19,887 nucleotides of DNA from positions 1-19,887 of the forward strand of contig CAZWAR010000058.1 in assembly GCA_964631965.1 (NCBI GenBank), read 5' to 3'. Each line of letters starts with the position of its first letter. Within the stretch, counting starts at the first letter, position 1. The stretch comes from CAIQPS01 sp964631965. GTDB lineage: Bacteria > Actinomycetota > Thermoleophilia > RBG-16-64-13. The notes below the pieces were generated by a model. That model was not told where the DNA came from and did no database searches. It was given only the letters and a program-made list of their open reading frames with translations. Of the stretch, positions 10,191-16,541 are shown in pieces. Made by a program: the position numbers and the translations under genes.

Positions 10191-11287
10191 TCGTTTCGCT
10201 TGTGGTCTTTGGCTGTCCCGTGGACGATCCCCGGCTTGTTGTCTTTCTCCGCTCGGAGACGCTCGTCGGCTTTCACTGCCATCGACTGCGCCTCACCCAT
10301 CAGTTTGTGATAGCTCGCCAAGCGCTCGGGCGGCAGGGCCCCTGAACCGACAGCGTCCCGAACTGCGCAGCCCGGCTCGCCGCTGTGCGTGCAGTCGCGG
10401 AAACGGCAGGACCGCCCGAACCGCTCGATCTCCGGAAAGACCGACGCGATGCCTTCCTCCGACCCGGTGAGACCAAACGCACGGAGCCCCGGGGTGTCGA
10501 TGAGCACGCCGCCTCCCGGCATCTGGACCAACTCCCTCGCCACGGTCGTGTGCATTCCACGTCCGTCGCTCACCCGCACGGCGCGTGTCGCCTGCCGTTG
10601 CTCGCCGAGGAGCGAGTTGATGATGGTGGATTTTCCCGCGCCCGAGGGGCCGACCAGGACCGCCGTACGATGATCCGATATGTATCCAAGGATCGGTAGA
10701 ATCCCGTCACCGGCGAGCGCGTTCATGACGATCACGTCCGCTCCCAGGGCGACCGACTCGACGGCGGCGCGGGCCGCGTCAGGGTCGGCGGAGAGGTCCG
10801 CCTTGGTGAGCACCACCACAGGGACGGCCCCCGATCCCCATGCGCCTGAGAGCTCGCGTTCGATGCGGCGGAGGTTGGGCGGGTCGACGATCGGGTGGAC
10901 GACGAACACAGTGTCGATATTGGCGGCCAGCACCTGGGCGTCGGAGGTACCCCCCGGGTCGCTGCGCATGATGGCGCTCTTGCGCTCAAGCACCGCTTCG
11001 ATGAGCGGCGCCTCGAGATGGCCGGCTACGAGCACAACCACCCAGTCGCCGACAGCAGGTAGTTCGGCGGCACTGCTGACGGACTTCGAAAGACGGGAGG
11101 ACGGTTTGGCGTGGACGACGTCATCCGGCGTGGCTATCAGGAAGCTGCCTCGGTCGCCGCGGATCACCCGGGCAGGGGTAAGACCCTCCCCAGCGTGGGG
11201 CTCGAAGAGGGTCTCCCAGCGGGTGGAGTATCCGAGTTCCGTGAGTGCGGAAAGGTCGGGCAATGTGCGATTCCAATCGACGGGCAT
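10181..11287 (-). CDS. rsgA: RsgA, small-ribosomal-subunit-dependent GTPase A
   Basis: 368 residues, a normal length. RsgA (YjeQ/EngC) is a circularly permuted GTPase that acts in late maturation of the 30S subunit. The N-terminal OB-fold covers about residues 35-105. The G motifs occur in the permuted order expected: TKAD (G4, 161-164), GPSGAGKST (G1/P-loop, 213-221), the HTT switch (246-248, including the catalytic-type His) and DTPG (G3, 264-267). The C-terminal zinc knuckle is intact: Cys294, Cys299, His301, Cys307. The start is ATG 11287; no strong ribosome site is visible, which fits translation in a short operon 30 bases behind the PRC-barrel gene. The C-terminal tail is basic (KDHKRNDHR). 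The ORF on the other strand is a shadow. Confidence 0.96.
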   Translation of the reverse strand: MPVDWNRTLPDLSALTELGYSTRWETLFEPHAGEGLTPARVIRGDRGSFLIATPDDVVHAKPSSRLSKSVSSAAELPAVGDWVVVLVAGHLEAPLIEAVLERKSAIMRSDPGGTSDAQVLAANIDTVFVVHPIVDPPNLRRIERELSGAWGSGAVPVVVLTKADLSADPDAARAAVESVALGADVIVMNALAGDGILPILGYISDHRTAVLVGPSGAGKSTIINSLLGEQRQATRAVRVSDGRGMHTTVARELVQMPGGGVLIDTPGLRAFGLTGSEEGIASVFPEIERFGRSCRFRDCTHSGEPGCAVRDAVGSGALPPERLASYHKLMGEAQSMAVKADERLRAEKDNKPGIVHGTAKDHKRNDHR

Positions 11288-11317
11288 GCGCTTGCCGCAT
11301 GGACTCCGGTTCGGTGA

Positions 11318-11836
11318 TCAGCTCTGTTTGAGTGCCTCTTCCAGGTCCTGCAGGGTATCGGCCGTCTCGGGCGACACAAAGGCCACGTCCTTGCCCGCCT
11401 CGAAACTTGCGGGCGTAGGAAGGAAGGAGCGGGCACGCTTCTTCCGGCCACCACCCCCGGATAGCTCGTATCCCAAGATCCGGCCGGTCTTTTCGTCCAA
11501 ATAGAAGGCTTCGAACTTGCCCAGATCCAGCCCCTCGGTGGTGCGCACGTGGACTCCCGCGAGCACGTTGCCGCGGTCGAACACGTCCTTCATCTCCGGG
11601 ACCTCGGAGGCCTTCACCACGCTGGTCTTCGAATCGATGACGAGGGTGTCCGCGCCCACGCTGAGGATGGCCGGCCAGCGCACGACGCGGGCGCCGCTGA
11701 ACCAGCCCTCTTCGACCAGCACTCCCAAGACTTGGCTGCCTTTTTGATCGACGACCAGGTCATGCACTTTCCCCACCTGCTCCCCCGAGTCGCGGGTTAT
11801 GAGCTGCCGATGGATGAGTTCGCTCCCCTTCAACAT
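11318..11836 (-). CDS. PRC-barrel domain protein
   Basis: 172 residues. The N-terminal half (LIHRQLITRDSGEQVGKVHD, then LGVLVEEGWF) is a PRC-barrel fold, with a second PRC-like repeat from about residue 85 (NVLAGVHVRTTEGLDLGKFE, then AFYLDEKTGRILGYELS). PRC barrels occur in the RimM ribosome-maturation factor, photosynthetic reaction-centre H subunits and stress-linked proteins such as YlmC; this two-repeat form has no assigned function. ATG 11836 has a good ribosome site (GGGAGG, nine bases upstream). It sits between a tiny membrane-peptide gene 19 bases upstream and rsgA 30 bases downstream, so the three probably share a transcript. The ribosome-related neighbour makes a ribosome or RNA link possible, but this is inference. 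Confidence 0.85.
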   Translation of the reverse strand: MLKGSELIHRQLITRDSGEQVGKVHDLVVDQKGSQVLGVLVEEGWFSGARVVRWPAILSVGADTLVIDSKTSVVKASEVPEMKDVFDRGNVLAGVHVRTTEGLDLGKFEAFYLDEKTGRILGYELSGGGGRKKRARSFLPTPASFEAGKDVAFVSPETADTLQDLEEALKQS

Positions 11837-11855
11837 GGCACGTTGCCTCCCGCGG

Positions 11856-11966
11856 CTAGATGATTCCTCGGAGGAACAGGACTACGACGACGATCACGAC
11901 CACCACGATGACCGCAGCGAGCGTCCACCATATCGCCCTCCCACGGTGGTTCTTCATCCTGGGCAC
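11856..11966 (-). CDS. 36-residue single-pass membrane peptide
   Basis: Short ORF on the minus strand, starting at GTG 11966 with AAGGTGAG six bases upstream; an internal ATG at 11957 would give 33 residues. The peptide starts MPRMKNHRGRAIWW and continues as one hydrophobic helix of about 20 residues made mostly of Val and Ile (TLAAVIVVVVIVVVVLF), then LRGII. A basic N-terminus followed by a single transmembrane helix predicts N-in topology. It stops 19 bases before the PRC-barrel ATG, and that gene's ribosome site lies in the spacer, so it looks like the first cistron of an operon with the PRC-barrel gene and rsgA. I know no named family for it. Support is the ribosome site, the clear membrane helix and the tight spacing; it could still be a leader with no cellular role. 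Confidence 0.6.
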   Translation of the reverse strand: MPRMKNHRGRAIWWTLAAVIVVVVIVVVVLFLRGII

Positions 11967-12061
11967 GTTTCTCTCACCTTGCTTTCAGGCTCCTGAGCAT
12001 GTTCCACGGTCGTCCATCTGGTGACAGCGGCTGATCAGTCCAGAGGGCAGCACGATTCCTA

Positions 12062-12099
12062 CGAGCGACTGTCGCTCGATATGATACTAGCGACTAGTA
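12062..12099. promoter_or_regulatory. pair of perfect palindromes around a -10-like TATGAT
   Basis: CGAGCGAC-T-GTCGCTCG (12062-12078) is a perfect 17-bp dyad. TACTAG-CGA-CTAGTA (12085-12099) is a perfect 15-bp dyad. Their centres are 22 bp apart, close to two helical turns, so proteins bound at both would face the same side of the DNA. TATGAT at 12080-12085 between them resembles a plus-strand -10 box; the -35 (TTCCTA, 18 bp upstream) is poor. The site is about 100 bp upstream of the peptide/PRC/rsgA operon, so it may be an operator for that operon or for an unseen plus-strand transcript. Confidence 0.4.
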
Positions 12100-12560
12100 G
12101 GAAGACACGGGCCCCTCTCAGCACGACTTCCCCCTCTGTTCGTCGAGTGCTCAGCCTCATGAGTCCCCGGCGCTCGCCGCTCGAAGACTCGAGTCCTTCG
12201 GCGATCGCCCGAAGTTTCCGGGAAATTGTGTTCTTGTCGAAGCTGGATGCGTTTTTCAAGCGGTCGCCTGTTACGTCCAACATGAAGCGCCTTCGAGCGT
12301 TGTCTGCTCCTCTCCGTCGGCTGCTGTTGGTCCCTGTCTACCCTAACCTTGACGCGCCGACATGGCAAGGAGCCGTGCCTGGAGGGGCATGATTACCTAA
12401 GGTGCCCCGCATATGGATCTCGTCCGCCTGGATAGGCCGACATGTTGCTTCCCCTTGATGCCGACCCACCCGGCATAGGGACATACCCGGCTCAGGCGGA
12501 TACATAGCCGTCGCCATGCGGCCCTGCTTTCTCATGCTGACGATGCAAACCCCTACCCCC

Positions 12561-12615
12561 AAGCAGATGATACTGGGTGGCACGCTATGGATAAGGTGAA
12601 CTCACACAGCTCCGG
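12561..12615 (+). repeat. 55-bp exact direct repeat, left copy at scaffold gap (element A)
   Basis: Identical over 55 bp to 12716-12770. The copy ends exactly where the Ns begin. Two contigs sharing exactly 55 bp at their ends is the typical outcome of a de Bruijn assembler run with k=55, so this is probably one locus counted twice or an unresolved repeat. It contains ATGATACTGGGTGGCACGC followed by ATGGATAAGGTGAAC, and is related to 15928-15996. Confidence 0.85.
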
Positions 12616-12715
12616 NNNNNNNNNNNNNNNNNNNNNNNNNNNNNNNNNNNNNNNNNNNNNNNNNNNNNNNNNNNNNNNNNNNNNNNNNNNNNNNNNNNNN
12701 NNNNNNNNNNNNNNN
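12616..12715. other. scaffold gap (100 Ns, unknown true length)
   Basis: Exactly 100 Ns, a conventional placeholder length. It is flanked on both sides by the same 55-bp sequence, so the true gap may be zero, negative, or may hide a repeat or insertion element. Confidence 0.95.
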
Positions 12716-12770
12716 AAGCAGATGATACTGGGTGGCACGCTATGGATAAGGTGAACTCACACAGCTCCGG
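12716..12770 (+). repeat. 55-bp exact direct repeat, right copy at scaffold gap (element A)
   Basis: Perfect copy of 12561-12615, starting at the first base after the gap. A short frame starting at ATG 12742 reads MDKVNSHSSGSW and stops. Past the repeat, similarity to element B at 15928-15996 continues for about ten more bases (CCGGGTCCTGG compared with CCGGGTCTCTGG). Confidence 0.85.
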
Positions 12771-13023
12771 GTCCTGGTGATCGGGTCACCGCTCGCACCG
12801 AGCAGATTATTGGCCGGCGCTCTCGAGCGCGCGGGCGCGCGACTAGGGCGAGCCCCCTTTCCTCGCAGCCACCTGTCGACCCTATGTCGCCCCCACGGCC
12901 TGTTGGTATGGCACATGCTGTTCGGCGTGGACATATCGCGCGCTTCGTGGCACTCTGCTCATGTGGGCGTTCCAGAAGAAGTGCGCGCGAACAAGCGGAT
13001 CGGTCGGAAGGCGGGGTGACCTT

Positions 13024-13926
13024 ATGTCCAGTGGAGCGATTGCTGGTATCGTTGTGGCTGTCGTGGTGGTCGTGGTGCTTCTGGGGGCGGGGATACGAGT
13101 CGTCCGGCCCACCCAGCGAGGATTGACAGAACGGCTGGGCAAGTACAATCGCTACGCGAACCCTGGTTTCCATCTCATCATCCCCCTGGTCGAACGCATG
13201 TTCAAAGTCGACATCCGCGAGACCCTGGTCGAAGCGCAGCCCCAGACGATCATCACCAACGACAATCTGAATGCCCGGGTGGATGCCCAGGTGTATCTCA
13301 AGGTCAAAGCCGACGAGGAGAACGTGAAGGCTTCTCAATACAACGTCGCTAACTACGAGTACCAGATTGTCAACCTGGCCCGGACCACCCTCCGTAACAT
13401 CATCGGGACGCTCACGCTGAAATCGGCCAATAGTGAACGCGGCAAGATAAACACGGAATTGCGAACCACCCTTCTTTCGGAGACGGCTAGCTGGGGAATC
13501 GAGATCCTCCGCACCGAGCTCAAGGAGATCGATCCGCCCGACGACGTCCAGGAGACCATGAACAAAGTGGTCAAAGCAGAGAACGAAAAGGTGGCGGCCG
13601 TCGACTTCGCCACTGCCACCGAGACCCAGGCCGACGGCCAGCGCCGGGCCGAGATCAAGAAGGCCGAGGGCTTCCGGCAGGCCGCCATCCTTCAGGCGGA
13701 GGGCGAGGCCCAGGCCATCCGGCTGGTCAACGAGGCAGCGGACAAGTACTTCGTCGGCAACGCCCAGGTCTTGAGGAAGCTGGAGGCGGTGGAGAAGTCT
13801 CTGGCCAGGAACGCCAAGGTCGTCGTTCCCGGCGATGCCCAGCTGATCAACGTGATCGGTGAGCTGGCGGGCGTGGAACCGGTGGCGCCCAAGGCTGCGG
13901 TGAATACCACTCCGGTGAGGAAGTAG
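13024..13926 (+). CDS. SPFH/band-7 (stomatin/prohibitin-like) membrane protein
   Basis: 300 residues from ATG 13024, chosen because GGGGTGAC lies four bases upstream and because the protein then opens with a membrane anchor (GAIAGIVVAVVVVVVLLGAG); the longer frame from ATG 12961 adds only a non-family polar tail. The SPFH domain covers about residues 25-200: RPTQRGLTERLGKY, ANPGFHLIIPLVERMFKVDI, ITNDNLNARVDAQVYLKV and WGIEILRTELKEIDPP are hallmark stretches. A charged Ala/Glu-rich coiled coil follows (EGFRQAAILQAEGEAQAIRL), then a short C-terminal tail. SPFH proteins form large oligomeric cages that organise membrane microdomains and often regulate FtsH-type proteolysis. A partner NfeD-type protein, often encoded beside it, is absent here. 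It converges with the MFS gene downstream. Confidence 0.93.
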   Translation: MSSGAIAGIVVAVVVVVVLLGAGIRVVRPTQRGLTERLGKYNRYANPGFHLIIPLVERMFKVDIRETLVEAQPQTIITNDNLNARVDAQVYLKVKADEENVKASQYNVANYEYQIVNLARTTLRNIIGTLTLKSANSERGKINTELRTTLLSETASWGIEILRTELKEIDPPDDVQETMNKVVKAENEKVAAVDFATATETQADGQRRAEIKKAEGFRQAAILQAEGEAQAIRLVNEAADKYFVGNAQVLRKLEAVEKSLARNAKVVVPGDAQLINVIGELAGVEPVAPKAAVNTTPVRK

Positions 13927-13955
13927 GGGACGTCGAATTCTGGGGTCGGCTCTGT

Positions 13956-13975
13956 CGACGAAAGTCGTTTCGTCG
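13956..13975. terminator. 8-bp hairpin between convergent genes
   Basis: CGACGAAA (13956-13963), loop GTCG, TTTCGTCG (13968-13975) is a perfect 8-bp stem, 29 bases after the band-7 stop. It lies between two convergent genes (band-7 on plus, MFS on minus) and could end transcripts from either side. There is no T-run after it, so it is not a canonical intrinsic terminator. Confidence 0.4.
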
Positions 13976-14096
13976 CCTCAGCCGCGATCGGTCTACGCGC
14001 GGAGACGGTTGTTCGCGATCCCAAGACGCTGCGGAAGAGCTCTTCCCCGATGTGGCCAGCCGCGCCGTGTTCGCGTGACGGACCTTACCTTCGCCT

Positions 14097-15428
14097 CTAC
14101 GCAAGTCGCGAAGGCCCATCCCTCGTGGGGTCTTCTGCGGGCCGCGGACGAGGTTCCCCAAGTCGCCACACTGACGGGCTGAAAGCGGCCATCACGGCCA
14201 CAGCGACGATCAGGCATCCGGCTGCGACCATGGTCCAGAACACGCTGAGCTCTACCAACACCCCGGCGATCACATTCGATACCGGCGCCATGCCGACCGA
14301 GACGAACAACAGGATGCTCATCATGCGGCCCAGCTCCTCTCTCGAGGTGCGGAGTTGGAGCCAGGTGATGAACACCACGATCATATACCCCTCCCCCAGC
14401 CCAATGAGGAAGGTCGCTGCCGTCGCGGACGCCGCCGACGCAAGAACTCCGAGAAGAGACAAGCCTATACCGAGCAGCACGCACGAGCCAAGCAAGGACG
14501 CCGCGAATGTGCGATTGGGCGGGCGACGCAGAGCCGCACCTACGAAGATGCCGACAAAGGCTCCCGCTCCCAGACCCGAGAGGACCACACCATAGGCCAG
14601 CGCGCCTCCGGTGAATCGGGTATGCGCCAAGACTGGAATACCGACCGAAAGCGGGCCGAGAAGCGCGAGGTTGACCACGCCGATCATCACGAAGTAGTAG
14701 CGGAGAGTCTTGTCCCGCCAGACGCCGGTGATACCCTCCCCCAGCGACCGGACAACGCCGCCAATGCCGGTATGCGCTCCGGCATCGCGAGGAACCGGGC
14801 GAATCGCGATCATGGCGAGAGTGACCGCTGAGCAGAGGAAGCCCGCAGCATCGAGAGCGAATACTATGGCGATGCCCGCTACCTGCGGGACGGCAGCCGA
14901 CCCGATCCCTTCCTGGCCGAAGGACGCGATCAGGACGCCAGCCAGGACCGGTCCCACGAAGAGCGTCAGCTGCGACGTACCCTGGATGACGGCGTTGCCG
15001 ACCTGCAGACGGTCGTGGGGCACCAGCCGGGGGATGATCGCCGATTGTGCCGGCAAGAAGAACGCGTATCCGAGACCGAGCAGGAAGCCGAAGGGATACA
15101 GCATCCACAAATGGACCTGACCGGTCGCAGTGAGGGCCGCCAGGATGGCGACCACCACCATCCGGCCGATGTTGGAGTACAGCATCATGATGCGCGGGGA
15201 GAATCTGTCGACGAGGACGCCGCCGAGCAGTATGAAGACCGCGCGCGGGGCGGCGGTCACCGCGACGACGGTCCCTATGGCGAAGGCGTCTCCGGTGAGT
15301 TGCAGCACCAGCCAGGGCAGCGCGACCAGGAAGAACTGGTCGCCCAAGAGCGACACGAACTGTCCGCCCCATAGGAGGCGGAAGTCACGTCCTTTGAAGA
15401 CCTCAATGGCGCGGTTGTCTCGGCGCAT
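14097..15428 (-). CDS. MFS transporter, drug/siderophore exporter-like (EntS/MFS_3 type)
   Basis: 443 residues from ATG 15428 (MRRDNRAIEVFKGRDFRLLW); the frame is open further to 15527, but the extra 33 residues are Pro-rich and lack family character, so the internal ATG is preferred even though no good ribosome site is visible. The architecture is about 12 membrane helices: the first begins LLWGGQFVSLLGDQFFLVALPWLVLQ, with a loop after helix 2 (LLGGVLVDRFSPR) in the place of the MFS signature, and GYAFFLPAQSAIIPRLV in helices 4-5. This pattern resembles the EntS-like subgroup (MFS_3) that exports siderophores, macrolides or other hydrophobic compounds by proton antiport. Its substrate cannot be told from sequence. 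The C-terminal tail is polar (PRPRPAEDPTRDGPSRLA). No regulator gene is adjacent; the broken higA lies upstream on the other strand. Confidence 0.9.
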   Translation of the reverse strand: MRRDNRAIEVFKGRDFRLLWGGQFVSLLGDQFFLVALPWLVLQLTGDAFAIGTVVAVTAAPRAVFILLGGVLVDRFSPRIMMLYSNIGRMVVVAILAALTATGQVHLWMLYPFGFLLGLGYAFFLPAQSAIIPRLVPHDRLQVGNAVIQGTSQLTLFVGPVLAGVLIASFGQEGIGSAAVPQVAGIAIVFALDAAGFLCSAVTLAMIAIRPVPRDAGAHTGIGGVVRSLGEGITGVWRDKTLRYYFVMIGVVNLALLGPLSVGIPVLAHTRFTGGALAYGVVLSGLGAGAFVGIFVGAALRRPPNRTFAASLLGSCVLLGIGLSLLGVLASAASATAATFLIGLGEGYMIVVFITWLQLRTSREELGRMMSILLFVSVGMAPVSNVIAGVLVELSVFWTMVAAGCLIVAVAVMAAFSPSVWRLGEPRPRPAEDPTRDGPSRLA

Positions 15429-15611
15429 GGAATGCAGGTACCCGGTTTGGGGCACCTTGAGTGGCGGTGCCGGACCTGGCGGGCAGGAAGTCGAGAAGGG
15501 TCTGGGTGTGGGTGAAGAAACGGGCATGGGCAGTCAGGGGCAACAAGGTGACACGGGACCGAACACTTTTCGATCCGCTTGTTTCCCCACGAGAGGCGTC
15601 CATCTCGTCCA

Positions 15612-15660
15612 TCGTGTCACACCCTATCGCATTGCGTACTGCGGAGTCACTTGGCGGATA
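15612..15660 (-). repeat. diverged inverted copy of element B (element C)
   Basis: On the minus strand this reads GTACGCAATGCGATAGGGTG, matching GTACGCAATGGACAAGGTG of element B at 15955-15973. There are ten identical bases, then a GA.A.GGTG pattern, and a further shared GGnTACGC stretch. It lies at the 5' end of the broken higA while element B lies at its 3' end in the opposite orientation, so the pseudogene is bracketed by imperfect inverted repeats. Similarity is partial and may be chance. Confidence 0.35.
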
Positions 15661-15899
15661 CGCTGCATTCTCCACTACGCCCGACCTCCTGCGTGAGGAA
15701 TTCATGCCCGATTATGGCCTGACAGTCAGTGGTCTCGCTGACTTGCTCGGCGTCCCCAGAGATGGGGTTTCGCCTGTCGGCGCTTTTCGACAATTCCGCG
15801 GAGTTCTGGCTTAATCTACAACGCGCTGTCGACCTGTGGGACGCTCGAGCCGTCGCAAGGGACGATCTGCGGCGGATCAAGCCATTGCGTGTTGCCTGA
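15614..15899 (+). pseudogene. higA: HigA-type (XRE family) antitoxin remnant with internal deletion and frameshift
   Basis: The frame that contains 15662-15814 encodes TTPDLLREEFMPDYGLTVSG then LADLLGVPRD, the classic HigA beginning (HPGEILREEF..LGLS..LA..LGVPR). The frame then leaves homology. From 15762 another frame (+1 relative shift) gives GFRLSALFDNSAEFWLNLQR then AVDLWDARAVARDDLRRIKP and LRVA before TGA at 15897, the classic HigA end. Comparison with the family shows about 15-17 residues missing at the junction near 15755-15762: the recognition helix and the loop after it. Deletion plus frameshift means no working DNA-binding antitoxin. The upstream limit is uncertain (GTG 15614 opens the frame but has no good ribosome site). 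No HigB toxin is visible on either side. HigA normally represses its own operon and neutralises the HigB RNase. An assembly error at the junction could mimic this. Confidence 0.75.
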
Positions 15900-15912
15900 A
15901 GGACAGTCCTAC

Positions 15913-15934
15913 CGCGTACCCCTTCGCGTACCCC
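15913..15934. repeat. tandem 10-bp direct repeats with 12-bp period
   Basis: CGCGTACCCC occurs at 15913-15922 and again at 15925-15934, separated by TT. The repeats follow the higA stop and run into element B. Short iterated repeats of this kind can be regulator sites. Confidence 0.4.
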
Positions 15935-15996
15935 CAGCACAATGATACGGGGTAGTACGCAATGGACAAGGTGAACGCCAAACAACCGGGTCTCTG
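15928..15996 (+). repeat. dispersed repeat, element B (related to 12561-12615 and 12716-12770)
   Basis: GTACCCCCAGCACAATGATAC aligns with TACCCCCAAGCAGATGATAC of element A; then GGGTAGTACGCA / GGGTGGCACGCT and ATGGACAAGGTGAAC / ATGGATAAGGTGAAC. Similarity spans about 65-70 bp. The block ends in an ATG that opens a frame MDKVN in both copies, with a GATAC -10-like stretch 12 bases before it. It may be a conserved promoter and start region left from a lost gene, or a small mobile repeat. Confidence 0.6.
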
Positions 15997-16092
15997 GACA
16001 CTCCACATGGAGACGGTCCTGATAGGGAGTGGACGTGAGCCAACGTCAATTGGCCGACTCAGGAGCACGACGCCCAAGCCAGCCCCAGCCCG

Positions 16093-16104
16093 TGACATTT
16101 GTCA
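16093..16104. promoter_or_regulatory. palindromic operator candidate TGACATTTGTCA
   Basis: TGACA-TT-TGTCA is a perfect dyad (12 bp), extended with partial symmetry to CGTGACATTTGTCATG. It is 93 bp upstream of the first gene of the three-gene unit that ends with a NarL-family response regulator. Regulators of that family bind as dimers to short inverted repeats, so this is a natural candidate for autoregulation. Its -35-like character (TGACAT) suggests overlap with a promoter, but no clear -10 follows. Confidence 0.45.
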
Positions 16105-16196
16105 TGCGAAAACCACGATTCGTCTCACTTCTGGCTGGGAACCCGCCCAGCTACGCTTGTCTTGTCAAGAGGACAATGGCAAGAAAGGAACCGGTC

Positions 16197-16532
16197 ATGT
16201 CGTACTATCGAGTGTGGTTGCAGGGAAGGCGGGCTGTTGTGGTGGAGGGCGATGAGATTGTCATCGCCGAGGCCTCAGGTGACGGCCAGAGCAGAACCGC
16301 CGGGACCTTCGGTCCCGGATGCGAACCAGGGGAGGTGACCATCCGCAAAGGTGGGCAGGTCGTTGCCCATTTCGACGGGAAGATCGTCGAAGGATACGAC
16401 GAGCGCGACCAGCCGTTTCCGGTCCCGCCCAGCCCCCCGAAGGGTGTCGGTCGCTTCCTGTGGCCGGTGTGGGTGGCGAAGCTGCTCAAAACCCTCATCT
16501 GGCGGTTGCAGAATCCCTCGCTCCAGGCGTAA
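16197..16532 (+). CDS. unknown 111-aa protein, first gene of the two-component operon
   Basis: The start is ATG 16197 with AAAGGAA seven bases upstream; the frame is open to 16029, and an ATG at 16176 (MARKEPVMSYYR) is an alternative. I recognise no family. Visible parts are a beta-rich N-terminal two-thirds (SYYRVWLQGRRAVVVEGDEI, VTIRKGGQVVAHFDGKIVEG), a Pro-rich hinge (FPVPPSPPKG) and an amphipathic, aromatic C-terminal helix (GRFLWPVWVAKLLKTLIWRL) that could lie on or in the membrane. The stop is nine bases before the kinase GTG and the kinase ribosome site overlaps the TAA, so they are probably cotranscribed and translationally coupled. It could be an accessory or sensor subunit for the membrane-bound kinase, or its regulated output. 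That is inference from position only. Confidence 0.7.
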   Translation: MSYYRVWLQGRRAVVVEGDEIVIAEASGDGQSRTAGTFGPGCEPGEVTIRKGGQVVAHFDGKIVEGYDERDQPFPVPPSPPKGVGRFLWPVWVAKLLKTLIWRLQNPSLQA

Positions 16533-16541
16533 GGTCACGAC

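Larger units (their letters stand above)
11967..13023. other. 1-kb intergenic region: dyad symmetries, scaffold gap, no convincing gene
   Basis: Apart from the elements listed separately, I see no reliable gene between the 36-residue peptide gene (minus) and the band-7 gene (plus). Short ORFs exist on both strands (for example 12059-12283 minus, 74 codons) but they overlap one another or the palindromes. Other structures are a stem TGCCG/CGGCA at 12459-12475, a near-perfect dyad CGAAGACTC / GAGTCCTTCG at 12182-12200, and a GC-rich inverted repeat GCGCGC-GG-GCGCGC at 12827-12840. Promoters for both flanking genes should lie here, diverging outward. Confidence 0.6.

Noticed and set aside
12059..12283. 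74-codon minus-strand ORF (MLDVTGDRLKNASSFDK...)
   Set aside because: It has a possible ribosome site (GAAGG) and balanced composition, but no family match that I know, and its 3' end is built from the perfect palindromes at 12062-12099. Not strong enough to call.
12021..12392. 123-codon plus-strand ORF
   Set aside because: No good ribosome site, low-complexity Ser/Arg/Pro composition, and it competes with minus-strand ORFs over the same bases.
12338..12738. minus-strand ORFs across the 100-N gap and the 55-bp repeat
   Set aside because: They depend on placeholder Ns and on a probably artefactual duplication.
13993..15372. 459-codon minus-strand ORF overlapping the MFS gene
   Set aside because: It is in another frame of the same strand, Arg/Pro/Gly-rich, and the MFS frame carries the family motifs.
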